Origin: an uncultured Ruminiclostridium sp.
Lineage (GTDB): Bacteria > Bacillota > Clostridia > Oscillospirales > Ruminococcaceae
DNA length: 29,076 nt
Assembly (NCBI GenBank): GCA_934490165.1
Contig: CAKSTB010000026.1
Location: 1-29,076 of the forward strand
Direction: 5' to 3'
A program made the translations under genes and the position numbers. The notes under the pieces are model-generated. The model was given only the letters and a program-made list of their open reading frames with translations. It was not told where the DNA came from and ran no database searches. Position 1 is the stretch's first letter. Every line of letters starts with the position of its first letter. Shown in pieces: positions 14,775-23,073 of the stretch.

Positions 14775-15841
14775 TATTCAGCCTCCTTTACCGCATTGTG
14801 CTTGCGCAGTGAAATTTTATAGTTGATAAAGAACTCACACGCAAGAACGAAGAAGATTATTACACCCTGCATAATTTCCGTGATAGATGAGGGTATCTTC
14901 ATTACCTGAAGCGAGCTTCCGCTCTGGAGAAGTATCGAGAACATAAACGATGCCACCACTACAACAGGAGGCTTGAGCTTTGCGAGCCATGCTGTGATGA
15001 CCGCAGTAAAGCCTAGTCCCGCGGACATCGAATCGGTTATTGATCTTTCAACCGCACTTGCCTGCATAAAGCCTGCCATGCCGCAAAGTCCGCCCGAAAT
15101 GAGCACAGCGATTATCATTATCTTTACTGTGTTCATACCCGCATATTTTGCGGTCGTTTCGCTCTCGCCGATTACATCTATCTGATAGCCGAGCTTTGTG
15201 TATTTAAGCAGTATTGTCATTATGGCAACAAGCACAAGCGTGATTATCCAGCCTGCGTGTATCCCTAACACATCGGGCAGGACCGCGTTTTCCGAGAAGT
15301 TAGGAACCTTTGCTGCACCGAGCGCCGCAGGGTCTTTCCACGGACCGTATTGCAGATAGCTTATAAATGCTATCGCCACATAGTTCATCATCAGCGTTAC
15401 AAGCGTTTCACTCGCGCCGAATTTAGCCTTGATAACGGCGGGGATAAGCGCCCATAAGCCGCCGCAGACAAAGCCTGCTATCGCCATAAGCGGAAGAAGC
15501 AGTATAGGCGGCAGATCGGGACACATAAACGCCATAGATGCCGCACCGAATGCGCCCATATAGAACTGACCCTCAGCACCGATGTTCCAGAACTTCATTC
15601 TGAATGCTATCGCAATACCGAGCGACAGTGTAGTCAGCATTATCGTCTTGTTCATAACGTCCTTGAAACGCTTGAACGGTGTCTGTACTATCTTTCCGTA
15701 TACCTGGAAGGGATCATAGCCCATTATGGCAAGAACTATGCCTATAAATATCAGCGACAGCACTATAGCGCCTATTCTTATCAGGACATCGACAAGCTTT
15801 GATGTGCCTTTTTGCCGCTTTGAAATCTGTATCATGCTCAT
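14774..15841 (-). CDS. nupP: Nucleoside ABC transporter permease, NupP type
   Basis: This 355-residue membrane protein has about ten hydrophobic segments. The family motifs AFRMKFWNIGAEGQFYMGA (about residue 80-98) and a coupling loop IGESETTAKYAGMN (about 225-238) are present. It is the larger of the two permeases, as usual for this transporter class. Its start codon overlaps the stop of the ATPase gene by four bases, and its own stop overlaps the next permease start. The gene order ATPase-permease-permease behind a BMP lipoprotein matches B. subtilis nupNOPQ and other Bmp-type purine nucleoside importers. Confidence 0.88.
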   Translation of the reverse strand: MSMIQISKRQKGTSKLVDVLIRIGAIVLSLIFIGIVLAIMGYDPFQVYGKIVQTPFKRFKDVMNKTIMLTTLSLGIAIAFRMKFWNIGAEGQFYMGAFGAASMAFMCPDLPPILLLPLMAIAGFVCGGLWALIPAVIKAKFGASETLVTLMMNYVAIAFISYLQYGPWKDPAALGAAKVPNFSENAVLPDVLGIHAGWIITLVLVAIMTILLKYTKLGYQIDVIGESETTAKYAGMNTVKIMIIAVLISGGLCGMAGFMQASAVERSITDSMSAGLGFTAVITAWLAKLKPPVVVVASFMFSILLQSGSSLQVMKIPSSITEIMQGVIIFFVLACEFFINYKISLRKHNAVKEAE

Positions 15842-17370
15842 TCGGCTTTCTCCTCTCCTTTGTTTATACGGTCGCCGACCATCATAAGACCGATATCTTC
15901 CTTTGTAACGGTCGTGGGGTCAACTATATCGATTATCTCACCGTCATGTATTACCATAAGTCTGTCGGAAATGCTCTTGAGTACGTCAAGATCCTCGCCG
16001 ATGAACAGCACCGCAACGCCCTTTTTCTTCTGCTCATTGAGCATATGATATATGTTGTATGACGCGCCTATGTCAAGACCTCTTACGGGATAAGCCGTTA
16101 TAAGCACCTTGGGTGACAGCCATATCTCACGTCCGAGCAGTACCTTCTGTATATTACCGCCCGAAAGCTTCTTTACCGTGTAGTTTACGGAGGGGGTGTA
16201 AATGTCAAAATCCTCTACTATCTGCTCTGCAAGCTTTTTCGCAAACTTGCTGTCGATGAACGGACCGGGGTTGTGATTGTAGGATTTCAAGATAACGTTA
16301 TTGGTTACGCTCATACCCGCAACCAGACCCATACCGAGTCTGTCCTCGGGGACGAAGCTCATACTTATGCCCTTTCTTATAATCGCTCTGGGGTCAAGTC
16401 CCTTTATGCTTTCGCCGTCAAATTCTATATCGCCGTCTGTAGCCCTGTCAAGTCCCGCGATTATCTCGCACAGCTCCTTCTGACCGCTGCCTGCGATACC
16501 CGCAACACCGAGTATCTCTCCGCCGTACACGTCAAAGCTTACGTTATCCAGTACATTCACTCCGTCGGCATTTTTCTTTGTAAGCTCCTTTACCGACAGA
16601 AGCGGACGCTTTTCATAATCACAGCACTGCGGACGCTCGATCTCAAGCGTTACCGACTTTCCTACCATCATCTCGGTAAGCTGCTGAGGGGTCGTTTCGC
16701 TCGTTTTTACAGTGCCTATGCATTCACCCTTACGCAGAACGGTCACACGGTCGGAAATATCCATAACCTCCGCCATCTTATGTGTGATAATGATTATTGT
16801 ACAGCCCTGCTCCTTCATTTTTCTGAGGATAGCGAACAGTGCGGTAATTTCCTGAGGAGTAAGCACCGCTGTAGGCTCATCGAGTATCAGCACATTTGCG
16901 CCTCTGTAAAAGACCTTCATTATCTCTACGGTCTGTTTTTCACTGACTGACATATTGTATATCTTCTTATCGGGGTCAACGTTCAGTCCGTATTTTTCGT
17001 TGAGCTTATTAACATGATGCGCCATACGCTTTTTTGAAGTAACGAGGTGCTTTACATGACCGAGCACTACGTTTTCAGCGGCAGTCATAACCTCGATCAG
17101 CTTGAAGTGCTGATGCACCATACCGATACCCGCCTTTATTGCGTCACCCGGCGAATTGAAATTCATCTTTTTGCCGTCTATCGTGATAGTACCGCTGTCG
17201 GGCGTATATATTCCGCTGAGCATATTTACAAGGGTACTCTTGCCCGAACCGTTCTCACCGAGCAGGGCAAGTATCTCGCCCTTGTACACGTCAACGGAAA
17301 TATCCTTGTTTGCGTATACAGAGTCAAACGATTTGGTTATGTTCTCAAGTTTTATATAAGGAACTGACAT
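15838..17370 (-). CDS. nupO: Nucleoside ABC transporter duplicated ATPase, NupO type
   Basis: This 510-residue protein contains two ABC domains. Domain 1 has an intact Walker A (LGENGSGKS, about 36-44), a degenerate signature (MSVSEKQ) and Walker B LILDEPTAVL. Domain 2 has the usual degenerate P-loop VAGIAGSGQKE, a full signature LSGGNIQKVLLGRE and, in the Walker B position, VLITAYPVRGLDIGA. This asymmetric pattern is normal for sugar- and nucleoside-type double ATPases. The ATG is preceded by a strong AGGAGG. A long hairpin lies between this gene and the lipoprotein gene upstream, so it may be expressed at a lower level than the binding protein. Confidence 0.9.
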   Translation of the reverse strand: MSVPYIKLENITKSFDSVYANKDISVDVYKGEILALLGENGSGKSTLVNMLSGIYTPDSGTITIDGKKMNFNSPGDAIKAGIGMVHQHFKLIEVMTAAENVVLGHVKHLVTSKKRMAHHVNKLNEKYGLNVDPDKKIYNMSVSEKQTVEIMKVFYRGANVLILDEPTAVLTPQEITALFAILRKMKEQGCTIIIITHKMAEVMDISDRVTVLRKGECIGTVKTSETTPQQLTEMMVGKSVTLEIERPQCCDYEKRPLLSVKELTKKNADGVNVLDNVSFDVYGGEILGVAGIAGSGQKELCEIIAGLDRATDGDIEFDGESIKGLDPRAIIRKGISMSFVPEDRLGMGLVAGMSVTNNVILKSYNHNPGPFIDSKFAKKLAEQIVEDFDIYTPSVNYTVKKLSGGNIQKVLLGREIWLSPKVLITAYPVRGLDIGASYNIYHMLNEQKKKGVAVLFIGEDLDVLKSISDRLMVIHDGEIIDIVDPTTVTKEDIGLMMVGDRINKGEEKAE

Positions 17371-17389
17371 ATAACCTCCTGAATTTAAG

Positions 17390-17453
17390 CGATTTGCCTT
17401 TTTAAAGCGTCGTACCGTTACAAGCCGATACGGTGCTTTAAAAAGACAAATCG
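17390..17453 (-). other. Long intercistronic hairpin between lipoprotein and ATPase genes
   Basis: CGATTTGCCTTTTTAAAGC (17390-17408) is complementary to GCTTTAAAAAGACAAATCG (17435-17453) with a single mismatch. An inner CCGT/ACGG stem extends the fold. A second, smaller hairpin (GCAGCC/GGCTGC, about 17456-17473) lies just upstream in the minus-strand transcript, followed by a T-rich tract. Such structures often stabilise the binding-protein part of the message and limit read-through to the transporter genes. Confidence 0.7.
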
Positions 17454-17496
17454 GGCAGCCGCAAAGGGCTGCTCGTATTGTCTTGATGTTTTTCGA

Positions 17497-18663
17497 TTAT
17501 GCGGGGATAGTGCCTACAACACCCTTAACGAACCAGTTCATGTTCCAGATCTCGTCATCTGTCATCTTAACGCCGTCATCAACCTTCTTATTGCCGTCCT
17601 GATCGTAAAGAGGACCTGTGAAGGGCTCAAGTGTGCCGTCAATGATAGCCTTCTGAGCTGCGTCAACCTTTTCCTGTGTGCCTTCTGCGCAGAGGTCTGT
17701 CAGCTTGTCAAGATATGTCATGTTAGCGGCAAGGCCTTCCCAGTATGCACGGCTTGTCCATGTGCCGTCAATAGCCTTCTGTACATCGTCTGTGTAGAAT
17801 GTCTTCCAGTCGAAGCAAGCGGCTGTGAGGTAAGCCTTGGGAGCAGCGTCTGATGTGGGGAAGTTGTAACCGATGCAGTATGCACCCTTTTCTTCAGCGG
17901 CAACCTGAGGAGCTGTTGTATCCTGGTGCTGAGCGATTATGTCAACACCCTTGTTGAGGAGCTCAAGTGCTGCCTGCTTTTCAACAGTAGGATCATACCA
18001 TGTGTCTGTGAATACTACTTCTACCTTAGCGTCGGGGTTTACAGACTGTACACCGAGTGTGAATGCGTTGATACCACGGATAACCTCGGGGATACCCTTA
18101 GCGGCAACGTAACCGATGTAGTTCTTTTCTGTCTTCATACCTGCAACGATACCTGCAAGGTAACGAGCCTGATATACCTTACCGAAGTAAGTTGACATAT
18201 TGTCTTCTCTCATATAGCCTGAGCAGTGAGCAAACTTGATCTCGGGGTGCTCCTTAGCCATCTGATCTGTACCTTCCATAAAGCCGAAAGAGTTAGAGTA
18301 GATGAGGTTGCAGCCTTCGTCGATAAGTGTCTGGATAGCTTCCTTTGTGTCAGCTACAGTTTCGGGTACGTCTTCAACGTAGTAGGTCTTTACACCCATA
18401 GCCTCAACTGCAAGTCTGCCTGCATCGTGAGCCTGTGTGTAACCGCCGTCGTTGATCTTGCCGATGTAGATAAAGCCTGCTACAACATCGTTCTTTGATG
18501 TGTTGTCGCCTGTGCTTTCGGCAGAGCCGTCAGCTGTGCTCTGTGCATCGGAAGTCTTGCTCTCATCAGCGCCGCTTGTTGCAGCATTGCCTGAGCAGCC
18601 TGTGAGACCTGCTGTAAGTGCGCAGGTTGCCGCCAGTAAAATGGCGATAAGTTTCTTTTTCAT
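17497..18663 (-). CDS. nupN: BMP-family nucleoside-binding lipoprotein
   Basis: This 388-residue lipoprotein starts at ATG 18663, with GGGAGGA upstream. The N-terminus has a lysine pair, a hydrophobic stretch and the lipobox LTGC (Cys near residue 23). A Ser/Thr/Asp-rich linker to about residue 58 tethers the binding domain to the membrane. The mature part shows the BMP/PnrA family pattern: VVAGFIYIGKINDGGYTQAHDAGR, YSNSFGFM, HPEIKFAHCSGY, YVAAKGIPEVIRGINAF and WYDPTVEKQAALELL. Family members bind purine nucleosides or, in some cases, other ligands. Adjacency to xpt, 72 bases upstream, supports a purine ligand. It is likely the most abundant product of the operon given the downstream hairpins. 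Confidence 0.9.
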   Translation of the reverse strand: MKKKLIAILLAATCALTAGLTGCSGNAATSGADESKTSDAQSTADGSAESTGDNTSKNDVVAGFIYIGKINDGGYTQAHDAGRLAVEAMGVKTYYVEDVPETVADTKEAIQTLIDEGCNLIYSNSFGFMEGTDQMAKEHPEIKFAHCSGYMREDNMSTYFGKVYQARYLAGIVAGMKTEKNYIGYVAAKGIPEVIRGINAFTLGVQSVNPDAKVEVVFTDTWYDPTVEKQAALELLNKGVDIIAQHQDTTAPQVAAEEKGAYCIGYNFPTSDAAPKAYLTAACFDWKTFYTDDVQKAIDGTWTSRAYWEGLAANMTYLDKLTDLCAEGTQEKVDAAQKAIIDGTLEPFTGPLYDQDGNKKVDDGVKMTDDEIWNMNWFVKGVVGTIPA

Positions 18664-18735
18664 GTTTTTCCTCCCTATTAAAACAGTAAAAGATATATTA
18701 ACGGCACTTTGCCGCTAAATACGGTTATTTACGGC

Positions 18736-19311
18736 TCAGTGTCTGAAAATACAGCCGCCGTCAACGCTCATTGAGTCAACTATTGCGAGCGATTCTACTC
18801 TGATGCCCTTTGAGCGGACAAGTTCTCCGCCCTTCTGGAAGCCCTTTTCTATAACGATACCAGCGCCCGCTATCCTTGCACCCGCGCCCTTTACTATGTC
18901 GATAAGACCGAGTAAAGCACAGCCGTTTGCAAGAAAGTCGTCAATTATCAGCACGTTGTCATCGGGTGACAAAAACTTCTTGCTGACGATAACGTTATAT
19001 GTACGCTTATGCGTAAAGCTTTCGATCGAGGTTGAATAAACCTCGCCGTCTATGTTTACGCTCTGCGCCTTTTTCGCAAATACAACGGGGCATCCGAAAT
19101 ACTGCGCGGTAATGCACGCAATACCGATACCCGACGCCTCTATAGTCAGTATCTTGTTTATACTCTTATCGGGGAACAGTCTGCGGAACTCCTTGCCGAT
19201 CTCGTTGTAAAGCTCAATATCCATCTGATGATTGAGAAAGCTGTCGACCTTGAGTACGTTTCCCTCTTTTACTATACCGTCCTTGTTTATGCGATCTTCC
19301 AGTAACTGCAT
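18736..19311 (-). CDS. xpt: Xanthine phosphoribosyltransferase
   Basis: This 191-residue cytoplasmic enzyme transfers the phosphoribosyl group of PRPP to xanthine, giving XMP for purine salvage. The opening MQLLEDRINKDGIVKEGNVLKVDSFLNHQMD and the PRPP-binding motif NVLIIDDFLANGCAL (about 126-140) are characteristic of Firmicutes Xpt, and the length matches the family. ATG 19311 is preceded by CGGAGG. It lies 16 bases after the FAD-dependent oxidoreductase gene and 72 bases before the BMP lipoprotein gene, without a clear terminator between, so the three may be co-transcribed. A purine riboswitch, common upstream of xpt in Bacilli, was not found here. Confidence 0.92.
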   Translation of the reverse strand: MQLLEDRINKDGIVKEGNVLKVDSFLNHQMDIELYNEIGKEFRRLFPDKSINKILTIEASGIGIACITAQYFGCPVVFAKKAQSVNIDGEVYSTSIESFTHKRTYNVIVSKKFLSPDDNVLIIDDFLANGCALLGLIDIVKGAGARIAGAGIVIEKGFQKGGELVRSKGIRVESLAIVDSMSVDGGCIFRH

Positions 19312-19327
19312 TTTACTTTTCCTCCGT

Positions 19328-20728
19328 TTATTTCAGTAATTCACGTCCCATAAGTACGCCCATTACAGACGCCATCATAAGTCCTCTTGTCCAGCCGCTC
19401 GAGTCGCCTAAGCAATGCAGTCCCTTTACGTTCGTGTTGAAATGCTCGTCCATCTTTATACGGTTGCTGTAGAATTTGAGCTCGGGTGAATATAAAAGCG
19501 TTTCACGGCTTGCAAAACCGGGAACGACCATATCCACAGCCTTTATGAAATTGATAATGTTCGTCATTGTACGGTAAGGCATAGCCGCCGTGATGTCGCC
19601 TGCGACCGCATCGGGCAGGGTGGGTCTTACGTTGGAGAAATTAAGCTCCTTGGGCCATGTACGCTTACCATCGAGGATATCTCCGTAACGCTGTACAAGA
19701 ATGTGTCCGTTGCCGAGCATATTGGTAAGCTCGCCGACCTTCTTAGCATATTCTATAGGCTGGTTGAATGGTACGCTGAAATTGTGCGAGCAAAGTATAG
19801 CAAGGTTTGTGTTGTTGCTCTTAAGCTCTTTATATGAGTGACCGTTTACAACGGCTAAATTGTTATCATAGTTTTCCTGGCTTACAAATCCGCCGGGGTT
19901 CTGGCAGAATGTACGAACCTTGTTCTTAAACGGCAGAGGATAGCCGATGAGCTTTGACTCGTAAAGGACGGCGTTTATCTCCTCCATTACCTCGTTTCTG
20001 ACTTCCACTCTTACGCCGATGTCAACAGTACCCGGTGTATGCTCTACATTATGCGCCTCGCAGGTCTTTTCGAGCCAGTCTGCGCCCTTACGGCCTGTTG
20101 CGACTACTATCTCGTCACCGTATACGGTTTCCTGTTCGCTGCCGTCACGGGCATTTGAAATGATAACGCCCTTACATACGCCGTCTTCTATTATAATATC
20201 CTCGCAGTTCTTGCCGAACAGCACCTCAACGCCGCTTTCGATAAGATATTTTTCTATCTTGAAATAAAGCTCGTGCGCCATTTCCGTTCCTAAGTGACGA
20301 ATAGGACAGTCAACCAGCTTCAGGTTTGCGTTTATGGCTTTCTTCCTTATATCTCTTATCTTGTCGGGGTCGCTTACGCCCTCAACGTGCTTATCCGCAC
20401 CGAATTCAAGATATATCTTGTCTGTGTAGTCGATGGTTTCCTGCGCAAGCTCCTCGCCGATAAGCTCGGGGAGCGTTCCGCCGACCTCGCACGACAGCGA
20501 CAGCTTGCCGTCCGAGAATGCGCCTGCACCCGAAAAGCCCGTTGTGATATGACAATAGGGCTTACAGTTCATACAGTGCTTTGTTTTTGCCTTAGGACAG
20601 CTCCTTTTTTCTACCGAAGCGCCCTTTTCGATTATCAGAATTTTTTTGTCTGAGCCGTTTCTGACCATTTCAATTGCGGTGAATATTCCCGCAGGTCCCG
20701 CTCCTACAATTACTACATCGTATTTCAA
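19328..20728 (-). CDS. FAD-dependent oxidoreductase (COG2509 type)
   Basis: This 466-residue protein has an N-terminal dinucleotide-binding motif VVIVGAGPAGIFTAIEM. A cysteine cluster lies near residues 43-60 (SCPKAKTKHCMNCKPYC), followed by TTGFSGAGAFSDGKLSLS. A second conserved glycine-rich segment, VVATGRKGADWL, lies at about 209-220. The C-terminus closes with the FAD-binding GLHCLGDSSGWTRGLMMASVMGV. Length and layout fit the uncharacterised FAD-dependent dehydrogenase family COG2509, whose substrate is not established to my knowledge. It is the first gene of the unit leading to xpt and the nucleoside transporter. The upstream binding site is weak (GGAAAGGCGAG about 15-20 bases before ATG), so the start has some uncertainty. 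Confidence 0.85.
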   Translation of the reverse strand: MKYDVVIVGAGPAGIFTAIEMVRNGSDKKILIIEKGASVEKRSCPKAKTKHCMNCKPYCHITTGFSGAGAFSDGKLSLSCEVGGTLPELIGEELAQETIDYTDKIYLEFGADKHVEGVSDPDKIRDIRKKAINANLKLVDCPIRHLGTEMAHELYFKIEKYLIESGVEVLFGKNCEDIIIEDGVCKGVIISNARDGSEQETVYGDEIVVATGRKGADWLEKTCEAHNVEHTPGTVDIGVRVEVRNEVMEEINAVLYESKLIGYPLPFKNKVRTFCQNPGGFVSQENYDNNLAVVNGHSYKELKSNNTNLAILCSHNFSVPFNQPIEYAKKVGELTNMLGNGHILVQRYGDILDGKRTWPKELNFSNVRPTLPDAVAGDITAAMPYRTMTNIINFIKAVDMVVPGFASRETLLYSPELKFYSNRIKMDEHFNTNVKGLHCLGDSSGWTRGLMMASVMGVLMGRELLK

Positions 20729-20761
20729 TTACTTTTCTCGCCTTTCCGTTTAGCAACAATA

Positions 20762-20796
20762 CGGCGTTTTACCGCTCCTTTGCAGAAAAACGCCGA
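20762..20796 (-). other. Leader hairpin upstream of the oxidoreductase gene
   Basis: CGGCGTTTT (20762-20770) and AAAACGCCG (20788-20796) form a 9-bp stem in the 5' leader of the minus-strand operon, about 34 bases before the start codon. It may affect leader folding or partial termination. No purine aptamer core was found around it. Confidence 0.45.
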
Positions 20797-21053
20797 ATTA
20801 CACCAATATAATTATTTTGACACAATTCGAGCCTAAAGTCAATATCAAACCGACACAAAAATGAACTTTTGTGAATTATTTTTATTCCGCTTCCGGTAAA
20901 GCGGAGAATATAGTACAGTTTACGGAAGAATAAACATACTTTACCAATACAACGAACAGTTGTTCAATGCGTATATCTCTATTCTATTATCTGCAATAAT
21001 TATACGGAAATTATATCCGAAGACCGACAAAAGTAATTTTTACAAAAAGCCTC

Positions 21054-21082
21054 TTGACAATAGTCCGAAATCGGATTATAAT
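21054..21082 (+). promoter_or_regulatory. Consensus promoter of the marR-MATE operon
   Basis: A perfect TTGACA (21054-21059) and a perfect TATAAT (21077-21082) are spaced by 17 bases. The promoter would be very strong if unrepressed. Both operator dyads overlap or flank its -10 region. Confidence 0.85.
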
Positions 21083-21105
21083 ATCTCTCAGTCCGATTTC
21101 GGACT
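21062..21105. promoter_or_regulatory. Twin MarR-type operators around the -10 box
   Basis: AGTCCGAAATCGGA (21062-21075) and TCCGATTTCGGACT (21092-21105) are exact reverse complements. Each contains its own dyad, TCCGA-NN-TCGGA. One lies in the -35/-10 spacer and the other at the likely transcription start, 30 bases apart. This fits two repressor dimers blocking polymerase, presumably by the MarR protein encoded directly downstream. The geometry is seen; the bound protein is inferred. Confidence 0.8.
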
Positions 21106-21133
21106 TAAACATTTGCCGACAAGGAGAATCAGC

Positions 21134-21574
21134 TTGAATAACAAAAACAACAGAAAAAAACTGTATGAATATAATAATGTACTGAAATCAATAGATGATT
21201 GCTACCGGAATATAGCAAAGCGCTACGGGTTTTCGGAAGCGGCTTTCTGGACGCTGTACACACTGCGTATGGAACCCGGCAACATAACGCAAAGCGATGT
21301 CTGCACCGTGCTGTATCAACCTAAGCAGACGGTAAACTCCGCACTGAAAAAACTCGAAAGCGAGGGGTATATAACGCTTACTCCGGCAGGTGCGCACACA
21401 AAGAATATCAGCCTTACAAAAAGCGGAACAAAGCTGTGCGAACTGACGGTAGATAAAGTGATAGAGGCGGAATGCGCCGCACTCGGCAATATGACAGATG
21501 AAGAAAGTGAGAATATGACTGCGCTTATGAAGCTGTACAGCATACTTCTTAAAAGTCAGACGGCAAAAATATAA
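21134..21574 (+). CDS. MarR-family repressor, MepR-like
   Basis: This 146-residue regulator is best started at TTG 21134, seven bases after AAGGAG (21121-21126). The longer frame from 20960 would run through the promoter and both operators and is not credible. Residues about 50-105 hold a winged helix (GNITQSDVCTVLYQPKQTVNSALKKLESEGYI, then the wing TPAGAHTKNISLTKSG). Flanking helices would form the dimer. The MATE pump gene begins 26 bases later. The arrangement matches the S. aureus mepR-mepA pair, where the repressor releases DNA on binding toxic cations. Autoregulation is supported by the dyads in its own promoter; the inducer is unknown. Confidence 0.87.
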   Translation: MNNKNNRKKLYEYNNVLKSIDDCYRNIAKRYGFSEAAFWTLYTLRMEPGNITQSDVCTVLYQPKQTVNSALKKLESEGYITLTPAGAHTKNISLTKSGTKLCELTVDKVIEAECAALGNMTDEESENMTALMKLYSILLKSQTAKI

Positions 21575-21600
21575 AGATACAAAAGGAGAACAAAGGGAAA

Positions 21601-22995
21601 ATGAGCAAGATAAAACTTTCGGATCACTTTACTGTGGGACGGCTTTTCAGGTTTGTACTGCCGTCGGTGGCTATGATGGTGTTTATATCCATATACGGCG
21701 TGGTTGACGGCTTTTTCGTATCGAATTTTGCCGGCAAGACCTCTTTCGCATCTATCAATCTTATAATGCCGTTTGTAATGATACTCGGCGGTGTCGGATT
21801 TATGGTAGGTACGGGCGGAACGGCGCTTGTTTCGCAGAAGCTCGGCGAGGGTGACGAAAAGACGGCAAAACGCTATTTCACGATGATGATAATGCTGACG
21901 GCGATACTCGGTGCGGTGCTCACAACATTCGGCCTTATCTTTACCGAAAACGTTGCGGTGTTTTTCGGTGCAACGCCCGAAATGCTGGGCGACTGTGTGC
22001 TTTACGGCAGAATAGTAATTTCCTTTACAACGGCTTTTATGCTCCAGAACGTATTCCAGAGCTTTTTTATTGCCGCTGAAAAGCCAAAGCTCGGACTTAT
22101 CTCAACTATTATGGCAGGCTGTACGAATATCATACTTGACGCTGTATTTGTAGGTCTTATGGGCTTTGGCGTTGCAGGTGCGGCGTTTGCTACGGGCATC
22201 AGCGAATGCGTCGGCGGAATATTCCCTCTTATCTACTTTCTCCGTCCGAACTCAAGCATACTGCGTCTTACTAAGACAAGGCTTGAGATAAGACCGCTCC
22301 TGCGTGCCTGTGCGAACGGTTCATCGGAGCTTATGTCGAGCATTTCCTCATCGGTCGTAAGTATAATCTACAACTTCCAGCTTATGAAATATATAGGCGA
22401 AAACGGCGTTTCGACCTTTGGCGTAATGATGTATGTGCAGTTCATTTTCATAGCGATATTTGTCGGCTATTCTATCGGATGCGCGCCCGTGATAGGCTTC
22501 AATTACGGAGCGCAGAACCGTTATGAGCTGAACAATATGCTCAAAAAGAGCCTTTGCTTTGCGGCGATAGCAGGAGTTACACTTGTCGCATTGTCGGCGG
22601 TGCTTGCAAGCCCTCTCGCAAAGATATTTGTCGGCTATGACGCAGAGCTTTACGAGCAGACACGCCACGCTTTCCGGATATTCTCGCTGTGCTTTTTACT
22701 TGCAGGCTTCAATATATTCACATCATCGTTCTTCACCGCCCTCGGAAACGGCGCTATTTCAGCGGCGGTGTCGTTTATGAGAACGCTTATTTTCCAGGTT
22801 TCAAGCATCCTTATACTGCCCCTTATTTTCGGCGTTGACGGTATATGGATGGCGAATGTTGTAGCGGAATTTTTCGCTTTCCTGCTGTCAATGATGTTCC
22901 TTATCGTAAAGAGGAAGAAGTACGGATATTGGCAGAAGAATGTCGCTCCGCCTGTCGCAACCGAACAGGTGCAGACAGACGAAAATGCGGAGTGA
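21601..22995 (+). CDS. MATE multidrug efflux pump, MepA-like
   Basis: This 464-residue membrane protein has about twelve helices arranged as two MATE halves. The N-terminal half shows HFTVGRLFRFVLPSVAMMVFISIYGVVDGFFVSNFAG, and GTGGTALVSQKLGEGDEKTAKRYF is typical of MepA-like members. The second half repeats the pattern with IGCAPVIGFNYGAQNRYELN. MATE proteins export cationic drugs or dyes using Na+ or H+ gradients. It has an AAAGGGA binding site directly before ATG 21601, is co-transcribed with the MarR repressor, and is followed by a strong terminator. The substrate is not predictable from sequence. Confidence 0.9.
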   Translation: MSKIKLSDHFTVGRLFRFVLPSVAMMVFISIYGVVDGFFVSNFAGKTSFASINLIMPFVMILGGVGFMVGTGGTALVSQKLGEGDEKTAKRYFTMMIMLTAILGAVLTTFGLIFTENVAVFFGATPEMLGDCVLYGRIVISFTTAFMLQNVFQSFFIAAEKPKLGLISTIMAGCTNIILDAVFVGLMGFGVAGAAFATGISECVGGIFPLIYFLRPNSSILRLTKTRLEIRPLLRACANGSSELMSSISSSVVSIIYNFQLMKYIGENGVSTFGVMMYVQFIFIAIFVGYSIGCAPVIGFNYGAQNRYELNNMLKKSLCFAAIAGVTLVALSAVLASPLAKIFVGYDAELYEQTRHAFRIFSLCFLLAGFNIFTSSFFTALGNGAISAAVSFMRTLIFQVSSILILPLIFGVDGIWMANVVAEFFAFLLSMMFLIVKRKKYGYWQKNVAPPVATEQVQTDENAE

Positions 22996-23018
22996 GAGGT
23001 ATAACAGGTAATATAATG

Positions 23019-23055
23019 CGGCGGCTCGGTAATCAAACCGAGCCGCCGATTTTGC
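23019..23055 (+). terminator. Terminator after the MepA-like gene
   Basis: CGGCGGCTCGGT (23019-23030) pairs perfectly with ACCGAGCCGCCG (23037-23048) around a six-base loop, followed by ATTTTGC. It closes the marR-MATE unit, between it and the convergent muramidase gene. Confidence 0.85.
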
Positions 23056-23073
23056 TATTCGTTAGCTATAAAG

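Noticed and set aside
20729..20960. Purine riboswitch upstream of the xpt operon
   Set aside because: xpt in Bacilli often has one, but I could not find the conserved TATAA...TACG core pattern on the minus strand here; only simple hairpins are seen.
20960..21133. Longer MarR start at 20960
   Set aside because: It would place the promoter and both operators inside the coding region, with no ribosome binding site. TTG 21134 has AAGGAG at correct spacing.
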